Assembly (NCBI GenBank): GCA_017882545.1
Contig: JADGPG010000024.1
Coordinates: 1-42,549, forward strand
Length of the DNA: 42,549 nt
Direction of reading: 5' to 3'
DNA from: Thermoleophilia bacterium
GTDB taxonomy: Bacteria; Actinomycetota; Thermoleophilia; Miltoncostaeales; Miltoncostaeaceae
The notes under the pieces were generated by a model. The model had not been told where the DNA came from. It saw nothing but the letters and a program-made list of their open reading frames with translations, and searched no databases. This document shows, in pieces, positions 7,777-16,369 of the stretch (its first letter is position 1; each line of letters begins with the position of its first letter). Made by a program: the position numbers and the translations under genes.

Positions 7777-8556
7777 CTGCACCTCGCGGGCGTCTACGAC
7801 GAGATCGTCGTGGACCCGTGCCACCGGCGCTGGGCCGTCTTCCTGGACGGGCTCTGGGCGGGCGATGTTCCCGGAGTACGCGCGGTGTTGGACGTCTGCT
7901 GCGGCACGGGCCTCATGTCCGCCGAACTCGTCGCCCTCGGCTATCGAGTCAGCGGGGTCGACGCGTCAACGGCCATGCTTGCACGCGCACGCCGGCGCCT
8001 GGGGGACGGCGTCCCCCTCACACGGGCGACCCTGCCCGATCTCAGGCCCGGCCCGGTGGTGGACGCGGCGGTGTCCACTCTCGACGGGCTGAACTACCTG
8101 ACACCGGACGCGCTCCGGACGACGCTGGCGGTCCTTGCCGCCCGCATCCGCCCCGGCGGCTGGTGCGTCTTTGACCTCCACACCGACGCGATGATGACGT
8201 TCGCGGCCGATCACCCCGTCGTCGCTGGCGAGGCGGGCGGCCGGCACTTCACGATCACCAACGTCGTCGACGCCGGGCGGCGGACGTGCGACTCCGGGAT
8301 CGAGGTCGTCGTGGATCGTGACGGCGAGTCATTCAGCGAACACCATCTCCAATACTTCTTCACCGACGGCGAGGTCATGACGGCGCTCACCGACGCGGGT
8401 TTTGTGGTGCTCAAGGTGACCGATGAGTACACCCACGACCCCGTCGGCCCCACCACGCTGCGCGCGACCTGGATCGCGCGACGGCGCCGGGAGCCGGCGT
8501 CCGGACTGCCGGTCCACCGCGTCCGGCACGGCACGGCGCCGCCGACGGACCGGTAG
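7777..8556 (+). CDS. class I SAM-dependent methyltransferase (start unresolved)
   Basis: About 259 residues. Motif I is clear (VRAVLDVCCGTGLMSAELVALGYRVSGVDASTAMLARARRR), followed by VSTLDGLNYLT, IRPGGWCVFDLHT and a C-terminal beta region with HLQYFFTDGEVMTALTDAGF. These fit a Methyltransf_25/11-type enzyme; the substrate is unknown. Homology-like sequence (DPY..LAGVYDEIVVDPCH) begins before any ATG, GTG or TTG in frame. The candidates are CTG at 7777 just after the hairpin, CTG at 7699/7702 inside the SHOCT gene, or GTG at 7810, which would remove conserved residues. The coordinate given is a compromise; a sequencing error is possible. Confidence 0.85.
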   Translation: MHLAGVYDEIVVDPCHRRWAVFLDGLWAGDVPGVRAVLDVCCGTGLMSAELVALGYRVSGVDASTAMLARARRRLGDGVPLTRATLPDLRPGPVVDAAVSTLDGLNYLTPDALRTTLAVLAARIRPGGWCVFDLHTDAMMTFAADHPVVAGEAGGRHFTITNVVDAGRRTCDSGIEVVVDRDGESFSEHHLQYFFTDGEVMTALTDAGFVVLKVTDEYTHDPVGPTTLRATWIARRRREPASGLPVHRVRHGTAPPTDR

Positions 8557-8561
8557 TCCGG
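8501..8561. terminator. long near-perfect hairpin over the methyltransferase stop
   Basis: Arms 8501-8515 and 8547-8561 match at 14 of 15 positions and enclose the last codons and stop of the methyltransferase gene. The convergent lipoprotein gene ends at 8586. A bidirectional terminator is the likely role. Confidence 0.5.
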
Positions 8562-8585
8562 ACGGCACCGGCGCCGAGGGTCGCG

Positions 8586-9209
8586 CTACCCGGTCACGGA
8601 CGAGCAGGCGCTCGACTGCGAGAAGGCGTTCCTGAGCTCGCCCTTCGCGTCGCCGCTGAGGTTCTGTAGCTCGGTGATCGTGGAACTGGCCTGCGTCCCC
8701 ATCGTGCCAAGGTTGCTGGCCACGTCCGCGATCGCGCTGAGCGTGCCGGTGGCTCCCGATGCACCGGAGACCGCGGTCTGGATGTGTGTGGCGTCGGTGT
8801 CCAAATTCGACGAGAGCTGGTCGACGGCGGCGTGCGCCTGCTGGCCGGCCGGCGTGTCGGGCGTACCAAGTCCCTTCAGGCTTGTGGCCAGGGTGTGCGT
8901 TGCCGTCGTTGCGTCGTTCGCGGCGGTCGTCAGGCCGCCCTTGGACGGACTGCTCGTGATCGCGCGCGCCGCGGTCGTGATCGCACCCTTCCAGGTGGTG
9001 ACCGCCGTGCAGACCCCGGTCGCCCACGCCGTCGTCGTTGCGGTGCCCGCGGTGGTAGACGTGCCGCCGGTCGCGGTTCCCGATGTCGCGGCGGTCGTCG
9101 ACGACCCCGACGATCCGCACCCCGCGGCGGCCACCGCCATGAGCGCCGACGCGGCGATCACTGCAATCCGCCGACCCATCCGTCCGGTCCCCAGCGACAA
9201 CTTGTCCAT
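8586..9209 (-). CDS. lipoprotein of unknown function, Ser/Thr/Ala-rich
   Basis: 207 residues from an ATG with GAGGAGG 7 bases upstream. A signal peptide (MGRRIAVIAASALMAVAAAGC) ends in a lipobox-like AAGC with Cys at residue 31, so the mature protein should be lipid-anchored to the outer face of the membrane. A Thr/Ser/Gly linker (~32-60) follows, then an all-helical domain of repeated Ala/Thr/Ser-rich helices with two cysteines (GVCTAVTTWKGAI and SSACSSVTG). No family recognised beyond generic actinobacterial lipoproteins. It stands alone between a convergent methyltransferase and the downstream end of a membrane gene. Confidence 0.8.
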   Translation of the reverse strand: MDKLSLGTGRMGRRIAVIAASALMAVAAAGCGSSGSSTTAATSGTATGGTSTTAGTATTTAWATGVCTAVTTWKGAITTAARAITSSPSKGGLTTAANDATTATHTLATSLKGLGTPDTPAGQQAHAAVDQLSSNLDTDATHIQTAVSGASGATGTLSAIADVASNLGTMGTQASSTITELQNLSGDAKGELRNAFSQSSACSSVTG

Positions 9210-9341
9210 CCCACATCCTCCTCGGTGCCGACGTCAGGCCCACCTGCCTGCCATGTGGCCGCCCGGCGGCGACCCGGACACCCACACCCGTCGCCCGCGC
9301 GGCGTCCCTGATCCTTGCAGGATTCCCTCCGGGCGGTCTGC

Positions 9342-10010
9342 CTACCACCGCGTCGCGATGAGACCGACCGCAAGCAAGACGATGCCCGCCGACAGCGCCA
9401 TCAGCGCGTGATCAAGCGGTGCCGCAGCCGTTGCAATCGACAGCTCGCATTGCGTGCCGTCGTCGAGAAGCTGGGTACCCTCGAGCGACACGGTGTGCCG
9501 GCGCAGGCGGCGTACGGGCGTACTCAGGGCCCGTTGGCCCGCACTGAGCGCGACGCAGCCCGCGGCCACCACGACGCCTTCCCAGGCGAGGCTGCCGGCG
9601 TTGACGACGTATCCGACGAGTGCCGGAAACCCGCCCCAGGCGAGCGAGAACCACAGGTCCGTATGGAAGCGGCCGCCGACGAGCTCGAGGTTGTATGCGA
9701 CCGCCAGCCAGACCCCCACAGCCACTAGGATTGCGATCCACCACGACACGACCGCCACACCCACCAGACCGATGACCGCGGCGCCGCCGATGCCGCCGGC
9801 CGCGAGCACGATGAGTGTCCGATCGGTCAGCTGCGTCCCGAGGGGACGGCCGTGGAGTTCGTCGAGTGCGTGGGCGCCGATGCCCACGGCGAGAAAGAAC
9901 GCGACCACGGTCCACACGACGCGCGCGTGGTCGACGCTCGGAGCCGCCGCCGCACCGAGCAGCACGTACGACAGATGCCAGGCCGTGTACGGCGGGTGCA
10001 CCAACGTCAC
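9342..10010 (-). CDS. multi-pass membrane protein, unknown function
   Basis: 222 residues with about six hydrophobic helices. Conserved-looking polar patches lie at helix ends: HPPYTAWHLSYV, ALDELHGRPLGT, AYNLELVGGRFHTDLWFSLAWGGFPALVGYV. The Asp/His/Asn-rich loops are faintly reminiscent of UbiA-like prenyltransferases, but the DxxxD pair is not present, so I leave it unnamed. It follows the MenG-like methyltransferase gene by 49 bases on the same strand, so a lipid or quinone connection is possible but only inferred. Confidence 0.7.
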   Translation of the reverse strand: MTLVHPPYTAWHLSYVLLGAAAAPSVDHARVVWTVVAFFLAVGIGAHALDELHGRPLGTQLTDRTLIVLAAGGIGGAAVIGLVGVAVVSWWIAILVAVGVWLAVAYNLELVGGRFHTDLWFSLAWGGFPALVGYVVNAGSLAWEGVVVAAGCVALSAGQRALSTPVRRLRRHTVSLEGTQLLDDGTQCELSIATAAAPLDHALMALSAGIVLLAVGLIATRW

Positions 10011-10059
10011 GAGATCGCGGCGGCCGCCGGGGCGCAGTGCGTAGAACGCCGGGCGCGCC

Positions 10060-10788
10060 TCAGCGGACAGTGGACCGCGTCCCGGACATGACGACGCCGG
10101 CGCCGAAACTCATCGGGCGCACGACCGTCCGCGACATCCCGGCGTCGATCCAGGCGCGGCCGAGGTGCTCCGGTGGCCAGGTCCGCGCGAACTCCTCGAT
10201 GTTCGGGCCGAGGAAGGTCCCGACCTCGCCCCAGTCCCGCGAGATCGCCCGCCCCGCACCCGGGAGTGCGGTCCTCGTGACCGTCCACCATCCGGCCCGC
10301 CAGACCGGATTGGTGGGGACGCCGAACTCGAGCGATGCCACCCGTCCGCCGGGCCGTACGACCCGAAAGAGCTCGCGCAACGTCGCCGGAACATCGTCGA
10401 CGTAGCGGAGCAAATACGTGAACGTCAAGGCGTCAAAGGTGGCGTCGGGAAAGGGCAGCCGCTCGGCCTCGCCCACCACGGTCGTCACCCTGGGATCGCC
10501 GGCGAAGCGCGCCGTGGCGCGGGCGAGCATCTGCGGGCTCTGATCCAGCGCGACGACCTCGCAGTCGTAGGCCGACCGCAGTGCGGCCGTCACCAGCCCG
10601 GTGCCGGCGGCCACGTCAAGCACGCGCGCGCCCGGTACGGGGTCCAGCGCGGTCACCATCGCACGCCGCCATCGCGGGTCCTGACCGAAGCTGAGCGCCG
10701 CGCCCGCGCGGTCGTATGCCGCCGGCAGACCGGCGAACAATTCCCGCGCCTGGCGCTTGCGCGGCGACTCTGCACCTGCGTGCGACAC
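10060..10788 (-). CDS. MenG/UbiE-like demethylmenaquinone methyltransferase
   Basis: About 242 residues from GTG at 10788 (the frame is open to 10833). UbiE/MenG hallmarks are present: LFAGLPAAYDRAGAALSFGQDPRWRRAMV, motif I RVLDVAAGTGLVT, then EAERLPFPDATFDALTFTYLLRYVDD, ELFRVVRPGGRVASLEFG, and the C-terminal MSFGAGVVMSG. The enzyme would methylate demethylmenaquinone with SAM, the last step of menaquinone synthesis, at the inner face of the membrane. A second UbiE-like paralogue with another substrate cannot be excluded because no other men genes are near. Confidence 0.82.
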   Translation of the reverse strand: MSHAGAESPRKRQARELFAGLPAAYDRAGAALSFGQDPRWRRAMVTALDPVPGARVLDVAAGTGLVTAALRSAYDCEVVALDQSPQMLARATARFAGDPRVTTVVGEAERLPFPDATFDALTFTYLLRYVDDVPATLRELFRVVRPGGRVASLEFGVPTNPVWRAGWWTVTRTALPGAGRAISRDWGEVGTFLGPNIEEFARTWPPEHLGRAWIDAGMSRTVVRPMSFGAGVVMSGTRSTVR

Positions 10789-10873
10789 CACGCGACCGTA
10801 GCCGACATGCCGCGCCACAGGCAACCGTCGCACCGAACCGCCCCGGGGTCGCTTCGTGGCCCGATGGCCGAGG

Positions 10874-10919
10874 GCGGGTCCGTGGGACCCGCGGATACGG
10901 ACCGCCGCGGGGTATCCGC
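10874..10919. terminator. two adjoining hairpins downstream of the mannosyltransferase gene
   Basis: Two perfect 8-bp inverted repeats share an edge: 10874-10881/10885-10892 (GCGGGTCC arm, 3-base loop) and 10891-10898/10912-10919 (GCGGATAC arm). They overlap by two bases, so the hairpins are partly exclusive. They lie between two genes on the minus strand. Confidence 0.45.
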
Positions 10920-10962
10920 CCAGGCCGATGGCGGGAGGCCGCTCCGCGCGCCGGCGCGCCCC

Positions 10963-12189
10963 CTACGGAGGTGCGTAGCGAAGTTGCAGGGTGAGCCCGA
11001 CCAGGATGATCGCCGCCGCTCCGACCGCGATGCGGCGCGTGGCGACCGAGCGCCGCTCTAGCCACGCCGCCACCGGCCAGACCAGCGGGAACGCGACCAG
11101 GCTGAAGCGCACCGAGCTTTGCGTGCTGCCGCTCAACAGCGGGATAGCCAGCGCCAGCCCCGTGAACCAGACCCAGGCGCGATGCCATGCGACGTCCATC
11201 CGCACGAGCGCCACGAACAGCGCGGCGAGGACGATCACTGCCAACAGGTCGCGCACGGACGCCGACCAGGCGAACAGGTGCCGGTCGTCCACGTCGCTGC
11301 CCACGAACGGGTAGCGGGCGATCCGGGCGATCTCCGACCCCAACAGCCCTACCGTCCCGGGGCCCGGCCAGGTCCGCCCCCACGCGCGTTGCGCACGCAC
11401 CGGCAGCGACCAGCTGCCGTGGGCCGCCTGCATCCACAGGAGAAAGCCGGCCCCCGCGACAGCCGCGGGCATGACCCCGATAAGCACGTGGCGCAGCCGC
11501 CGCATCGGCGGCACGTCGTCCGCGGCCGCGGCGATGAGCACGATGAGGACGAGAATCAACGCGCCCTGGGGACGGGTCAAGGTCGCGGTCGCGCCGAGTG
11601 CACCCGCGACCCACCACCGCCCGCGAATCGACGCCAGCGCGGCACCGACGGCGCAGGCCAACAACAGCGCATCGGTGTAGGCAAGGCTCGCGTCGACGGC
11701 GGCCGGCGAAAACGCGAGAGCCCAGGTCGCGACGCGCGCGAGGCGCGCATTCCAGAGGATCTCGGTGAGCCGGGCGAACATCACCAGCGCGGCCAAGAGC
11801 GCCAGGTTGCTTGCCACCAATCCCCAGACGAACGGGTTCGTCTCCGTGACGACCCCGATCCGCATGATCAGCGGCAGGAGGGGGAAGAACGCGTAGTCCG
11901 ACCAGTGCTGCACGACCGTCGGTCCCGCATGCTCGTAGCCGTGGGTGGCGATCCGCAGATACCAGTTGACATCCCACGAGCCGAGCAGCGTCAACCATCC
12001 GGGCACCGACGGGTGCCGTCCGTAGTGGCCCGGTCCGAGCCAGACGGACCCGACGATGCCCGCGGCGATGATGATCGCCCGAGACAGGACCCACGACCAC
12101 ACCGCCGCGCCGAGGCCCCGGCCCGCGAGCATCTGCGAACTCGCCGGGGACGCGGATCTGCCGGCCAGCTCCGGAGGCGCGGTCGTCAC
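10963..12189 (-). CDS. PIG-V-like GT-C mannosyltransferase
   Basis: 408 residues and about ten membrane helices. The first outer loop has the family signature GSWDVNWYLRIATHGYEHAGP, with the Asp that acts as catalytic base in GT-C enzymes, and then YAFFPLLPLIMR. The arrangement matches the bacterial mannosyltransferase/PIG-V family, which uses polyprenyl-phosphate-mannose on the outer side of the membrane. Start is GTG with GGGGGA ~13 bases upstream. It lies downstream of a flippase and a metal exporter on the same strand, which fits an envelope polysaccharide or glycolipid role, though the acceptor is unknown. Confidence 0.85.
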   Translation of the reverse strand: MTTAPPELAGRSASPASSQMLAGRGLGAAVWSWVLSRAIIIAAGIVGSVWLGPGHYGRHPSVPGWLTLLGSWDVNWYLRIATHGYEHAGPTVVQHWSDYAFFPLLPLIMRIGVVTETNPFVWGLVASNLALLAALVMFARLTEILWNARLARVATWALAFSPAAVDASLAYTDALLLACAVGAALASIRGRWWVAGALGATATLTRPQGALILVLIVLIAAAADDVPPMRRLRHVLIGVMPAAVAGAGFLLWMQAAHGSWSLPVRAQRAWGRTWPGPGTVGLLGSEIARIARYPFVGSDVDDRHLFAWSASVRDLLAVIVLAALFVALVRMDVAWHRAWVWFTGLALAIPLLSGSTQSSVRFSLVAFPLVWPVAAWLERRSVATRRIAVGAAAIILVGLTLQLRYAPP

Positions 12190-12466
12190 GATGCCGTGTA
12201 ATCCCCCGTCATCCTGCGGCCTACGTGGAGCGCATCGCCGCGGACGTGCGGTACTGGCGTCCGACGCTGCCGGTGATCACGGCCTCCCGAAAGATCGCGC
12301 CGGACGCCGTCCAGATCGGCACTCTCGCACGACGCGTTCCTGCCGTCCATTCCGACATCGGGGCTCCTCATATGAGGGTGCTCGGGCGGTGCCCGGACGT
12401 GGCGATCGGCGGGTCCCGGGCGCACCAACTCTACTGCGCCGCACGGCCCGCCCCGGCAGCCGACGG

Positions 12467-13138
12467 CTAGGAGTGCGGCACCCCGGCGCGGATCGTACGC
12501 CACGACTGCCAGGTGATCCGGAGGATGACCACGGTGATTCCAAGACCGATCAGGGGGTCGGCAATCGGCAACCCGGCAGCGACGACGAGCGCCGACGCCA
12601 CGACGGCGAGCGACACGTACGCATCGGCGCGGGCGTGGTTGCCGTCCGCGATGAGGGCGGGGCTGTTGAGGTGGTGGCCGGCGCGCGTCCGCACGCGTGC
12701 GGCCCCGTAGTTGCCGAGATATCCGATCGCCCCGGCCGCCGCGAGCGCCCAGAGGTGCGACGGCGAACTCGGATGTATGAGGCGGACGATCGCCTCATAC
12801 CCGGCCACGCAGGCACTGATGAAGATCGTCGCCACGACGAAGAGCCCGGCGGCGCGCTCGGCGCGCTCCGACCGCATCAGGAACGCGATCATCAACGGGA
12901 TTGCCGTCAGTGCATCGCCAAAGTTGTGGATCAGGTCGGCAAGGAGCGCCACCGATCCCGAGGCGAGGTAGATCACCGTCTGGGCGACGGCGGCGACGGC
13001 GAGCACGGCGAGCGAGATCAACACGGCGCGCACGCCCTCGCGCGACCGGGTGATCGACGGGTCGATCAGGCCGTGGCTGTGACCGTGTGCTCCATGCCCG
13101 TGGTCATGTGGCTCGTCGTGGTCGTGGGATGGCGTCAG
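12467..13138 (-). CDS. cation diffusion facilitator (CDF) metal exporter
   Basis: About 223 residues if started at CTG 13138. The N-terminus is His/Asp-rich (HDHDEPHDHGHGAHGHSHG), then LIDPSITRSREG and five to six helices with the CDF metal site in helix 2 (LLADLIHNFGDAL, with the HNxxD signature) and helix 5 (ALIADGNHARADAYVSL). The C-terminal cytoplasmic domain is absent, giving the short CDF type. It would export Zn2+, Co2+ or a similar ion. No ATG, GTG or TTG occurs in frame before GTG 13033, which would delete the His-rich tail. A short upstream ORF ends over this CTG (see next entry). Confidence 0.85.
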   Translation of the reverse strand: MTPSHDHDEPHDHGHGAHGHSHGLIDPSITRSREGVRAVLISLAVLAVAAVAQTVIYLASGSVALLADLIHNFGDALTAIPLMIAFLMRSERAERAAGLFVVATIFISACVAGYEAIVRLIHPSSPSHLWALAAAGAIGYLGNYGAARVRTRAGHHLNSPALIADGNHARADAYVSLAVVASALVVAAGLPIADPLIGLGITVVILRITWQSWRTIRAGVPHS

Positions 13139-13200
13139 CGCGGGCTCCCGGGGTTGTCGGTGACAGCGAGCGTCGCCCGCGGACCGGGCGGCCGGTGCAT
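13135..13200 (-). CDS. leader ORF overlapping the CDF exporter start
   Basis: A 21-codon ORF starts at an ATG with GGAGG exactly 5 bases upstream, the best ribosome site in this region. Its TGA stop overlaps the CTG that would start the CDF protein (CTGA), the geometry of a translationally coupled pair. The peptide starts MHRPPGPRATLAV and has no recognisable function. Alternatively the ORF is the true exporter start and a frameshift, real or artefactual, separates it from the rest. Confidence 0.45.
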   Translation of the reverse strand: MHRPPGPRATLAVTDNPGSPR

Positions 13201-13249
13201 GACCGCCTCCGTAGACGGGAACGGACTCTAGTCGGCCGACTCTCCCGCC

Positions 13250-14803
13250 TCAGTCGGGCACGTCGGGGACGGGCGGCGGGGCGTGCCCGGCCCGGCCGGT
13301 CCCAGCGCGGCGCCGCAGTTCGTCCTCGAGGGCGTCCTCGTCCATCGCCGACTGCGATCCGCTGGGAGCCATCATCGCGCCCCAGACCGCGGGCGGGTAG
13401 TAGGCCGACTGGTTGTTGCCGCCGGCCACGGTCCCCGCCGGGATTACGGCATCCGACTCACCCTCGTCCGGGACCCGTGGGTGGCGGATGAACTTCCAGA
13501 AGAAGGGGAGGCAGAACACCGCGACGACCACATTCGCGGCCAGCCATCCGAGGCCGACGCCGTTGAGCCCCCACTGATTGGCGCCGAACGCGATGAGCAC
13601 AACCGCCAGGACCGACGTCGCCAGGCTCTCGAAGAAGATGAACACGGCCCGGCCCTGCACCCGGCACACCCCGACGAACACCCAGATCGCCCCACGCAGG
13701 ACGCTCGCGAGCGCCAGGAGCCGTAGTACCGTCGTGCCATGGTCGGCGTAGTCGCGGCCGAAGAACAGCAGTACCAGCGGCGCGAACACCACGAGGCCCA
13801 CGACCAGCGGCCCGACCATGATCAGCAGGCGCCGGCCGAGCGCCACAGTCAGCTCGCGCAGGCGCGAGGCGGCAAACGACCCCTCGACAGTCAGTGCCGT
13901 CACGCCGGAGTCGATGAGGATCTCCATGGTCATCACGATCGTGAAGGGGATGTAGAAGTACGCGTTCTGGGTGGCGCCGAGAGTGCCGATCACCAGGAGC
14001 GGGATCGCGGCCTGCATGCCCTGGTCGAGCACCGTGGCAAGCCCGGTAAATCCGAGATAGTGCACCAGCCGACGACGGCCGAAGCGCTGGACCACCCCTT
14101 CCTCATGGATGGGCGTGTGGGCGCGCGCGGCCGGCCCGAACACGAGCCAGTTCACCGGCAGGATCAGGAGCACCATCGGAATCACCCAGGCGAACAGCAC
14201 GCCCTCCGTCGCCCCGATCCCGGCCATCACCACCAGCATGGCGATCTTGAGGACCCCGAACACGCCATTCTCGAGCGGGACCCACTTCGTAAACCGCAGC
14301 GCGGTCAGGGCGCGGTCCTGGAGTCCGAAGACGCACCACAGCGCCGCGGACAGGACCCACACCACCGCGAGCCATGGGTGCGTGCGCAGGACGGAGATAT
14401 TCCCCGAGACCCGCGGGATGATGATGGCCAGGGCGGCTGCGAGGACGATCGCGACCACGCCCGACAGGGCGTACCCCACCATGATCAGTTGGCGCGGCCG
14501 GTTGGATTCCGGCAAGAAGCGGACGAACATCACGCCGATGCTGAACTGCGACAGTGTCGCGATCGTGATCATGATCGCGACGAGCGCACTGTTGAGACCG
14601 ACGACCTCCGTCGAATACAGCCGTGCCGCAAGCACCCAAAAGGCAAACCCGAGCGCGCCGTTGACGACCGTCGTCAGCATCAGCGCATGCGTGCTGCGGA
14701 CCATGTGGCCGTGCGACTCGTCGGAACCCGCGTCCGACCTGCCGAGCAACCGCCGGGGCAGGTCGCGGACCTGTGCAAGGCGGGCGCTCACGGGCCTGCT
14801 CAC
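13250..14803 (-). CDS. oligosaccharide flippase (Wzx/MATE-like)
   Basis: 517 residues, with about twelve to fourteen hydrophobic helices (residues ~35-440). The start MVRSTHALMLTTVVNGALGFAFWVLAARLYSTEVVGLNSALVA is typical of the polysaccharide-biosynthesis/oligosaccharide-flippase superfamily. A cytoplasmic C-terminal tail of ~75 residues (from HPRVPDEGESD) is acidic and Pro/Gly-rich and not part of the core. The protein would move lipid-linked glycans across the membrane. It is upstream of the CDF and mannosyltransferase genes on the same strand, a plausible glycan-export group. GTG start; no glycosyltransferases lie immediately beside it. Confidence 0.9.
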   Translation of the reverse strand: MSRPVSARLAQVRDLPRRLLGRSDAGSDESHGHMVRSTHALMLTTVVNGALGFAFWVLAARLYSTEVVGLNSALVAIMITIATLSQFSIGVMFVRFLPESNRPRQLIMVGYALSGVVAIVLAAALAIIIPRVSGNISVLRTHPWLAVVWVLSAALWCVFGLQDRALTALRFTKWVPLENGVFGVLKIAMLVVMAGIGATEGVLFAWVIPMVLLILPVNWLVFGPAARAHTPIHEEGVVQRFGRRRLVHYLGFTGLATVLDQGMQAAIPLLVIGTLGATQNAYFYIPFTIVMTMEILIDSGVTALTVEGSFAASRLRELTVALGRRLLIMVGPLVVGLVVFAPLVLLFFGRDYADHGTTVLRLLALASVLRGAIWVFVGVCRVQGRAVFIFFESLATSVLAVVLIAFGANQWGLNGVGLGWLAANVVVAVFCLPFFWKFIRHPRVPDEGESDAVIPAGTVAGGNNQSAYYPPAVWGAMMAPSGSQSAMDEDALEDELRRRAGTGRAGHAPPPVPDVPD

Positions 14804-15218
14804 GCGTTCGCCTTCCGCGGGGCGCGGTGCGGGGTCGGGCGCTCGCGTGTCGGTGGGCTCATGTGCATGTTGTCGTCGGTCGTCCGCACTCGGTCACGGC
14901 GGCGGGGCACGCCTTGGGCGAGCCTAACCGGTTGCACCTCCGGGACGCGTCGGCAGCGGTCGGGTCGCGGGGCGTATCCCGACGCGGTCGGCGGTGCGGT
15001 CCCGTCTCCGGGGCACCTCCTCACACATCGACCCCGCCGTGACCCGTCTTTACCGGAGCGGTGGGGGCACAGTCGGGGTCGTGGGTGGCGGCGATGGCGA
15101 TCGCACACCGCCCGATACGATCCCCGCATCACGGACTGCCCGCATTCTACGCGTACGCCAGCCCCGCCCCCGACGGCATGGAGCACGCAGCACTTGCGCC
15201 GGCGGCCGCGCGCTGGGA
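14804..15218. other. intergenic region, no gene seen
   Basis: About 415 bases upstream of the flippase gene and downstream of the DUF5718 gene. Open frames on both strands are Arg/Pro-rich and unsupported. It should hold the flippase promoter; no convincing sites found. Confidence 0.4.
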
Positions 15219-15240
15219 CGGATCCCCTCCGTGGGATCCG
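15219..15240 (-). terminator. hairpin immediately after the DUF5718 gene
   Basis: CGGATCCC and its complement form a perfect 8-bp stem with a 6-base loop, ending one base from the DUF5718 stop codon. Position makes a transcription terminator likely. Confidence 0.55.
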
Positions 15241-15241
15241 G

Positions 15242-16114
15242 TTACGCCGCCTCCGGCGGGATGACCGTCTGGGTGAGCACCGATGCGTTCGCGAGATCGG
15301 TCTCGGATCCGTCGGCCACCGCGGCCGCGACGTCCCGATCGGACAGCGTGGACGCGTCGTAGACGATCACGATGCTCTGGTCGCCCCAGGCAAGGAAGTT
15401 CCGCTGACCGAACTCTGTGTACCGGGTCGAGCCGATCCCCACGACCGCGACGTCCGGCCGGCCGTCGGCCGCCAGATAGGCCCCCACCGGCTCGAGCGGC
15501 GTGCCGGGCTCCCCCACCTGATGATGAAGCCGATCCAGGATCCACGCGATCAGCGTCCGCCCAGAGTATGAGTATCCCGCGGCCGGGCTGTCGATCCCGT
15601 ACGCGTGCGCGGCGCCATCGCGGCGCAGGTAGGACGCGATGCGAAGCGTGGCGAGCGCGCCGTCGGGTTCGAGATCCCCGACGGCAAACCCGCGCGGGGC
15701 CAGCCCCTTGGAGGCCGGACCCCAGTTCTTCTTCTCACTGATCTTGGTGGCGCCGGGTCGCCGGATCGAGCAGTCGTTGAAGGCGGCCGCGATCATCGGG
15801 TCGAGCCCGTCGACCGTTCCGTCCGGTGCGTAGCGCACGCGGAACAGCACGCCGACCTCCGGCTCGATCTGAAGGTTGACCGGCGGCGCGGCCGTCGGCT
15901 CGACCAGCCGGGTGCCCGAAATGGGGAACGTCCCCAGCTGCCCGTCGGCACCGGGTCGGTACCACGGGAAGATCCCCTTCGGCGCGTCGGCCGTCGCCGC
16001 CGCGACCTTGGCGAAATCGTCCGCCTCGCCGGCCTGCTCGAGATGTCCCGCGAAGTTCCCGGCGACCCCGATCCCCGCCGCGCGGAACAGCCCTTCGAGC
16101 TCGATCTCAATCAT
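15242..16114 (-). CDS. DUF5718 family protein, likely FAH-like fold, unknown function
   Basis: 290 residues. Recognisable family blocks are GIGVAGNFAGHLEQAGEADDF, DAPKGIFPWY, PVNLQIEPEVGVLF, FNDCSIRRPGATKISEKKNWG, YLRRDGAAHAYG and GIGSTRYTEFGQRNFL. The sequence looks enzyme-like (invariant Glu/Asp/Lys around IEPEV and KISEKKNWG), and the fold may be related to fumarylacetoacetate hydrolases, but that is inference. It is a stand-alone gene. I start at the ATG 16114 because the upstream extension to 16300 is low-quality sequence. Confidence 0.8.
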   Translation of the reverse strand: MIEIELEGLFRAAGIGVAGNFAGHLEQAGEADDFAKVAAATADAPKGIFPWYRPGADGQLGTFPISGTRLVEPTAAPPVNLQIEPEVGVLFRVRYAPDGTVDGLDPMIAAAFNDCSIRRPGATKISEKKNWGPASKGLAPRGFAVGDLEPDGALATLRIASYLRRDGAAHAYGIDSPAAGYSYSGRTLIAWILDRLHHQVGEPGTPLEPVGAYLAADGRPDVAVVGIGSTRYTEFGQRNFLAWGDQSIVIVYDASTLSDRDVAAAVADGSETDLANASVLTQTVIPPEAA

Positions 16115-16302
16115 CGCGCAGTCACACCCCGGTTTCCGCTGCCCACCCCGCGAGACTACCGCGTCGGGTTCGACGCCACGATCATCGCGAGCACCGCTCC
16201 GGCCCCGAGCGCGCCACCATTGCGTGACCGGCCATGGCCGGCATCCGTCTGCGCGCCCAGTGCACGCGGCGGTACGGACGGCACCGTCCCCACGACGCAA
16301 AG

Positions 16303-16335
16303 CGACCCCCGGGCCGTGCCTGCGCCCGAGGGTCG
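16303..16335 (-). terminator. hairpin downstream of the glycosyltransferase gene
   Basis: CGACCCCCGGG (16303-16313) pairs with 16325-16335 at 10 of 11 positions. It lies 35 bases after the stop of the glycosyltransferase gene, in the position of a terminator. Confidence 0.45.
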
Positions 16336-16369
16336 TGCGGAGTTTGTATCGGCCGGCAGTGGGACGACC

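Noticed and set aside
13739-15571. Long open frame (610 codons) on the + strand
   Set aside because: Antisense to the flippase gene; composition is His/Arg/Asp-rich frame noise caused by high GC. The minus-strand protein has clear membrane helices and family motifs.
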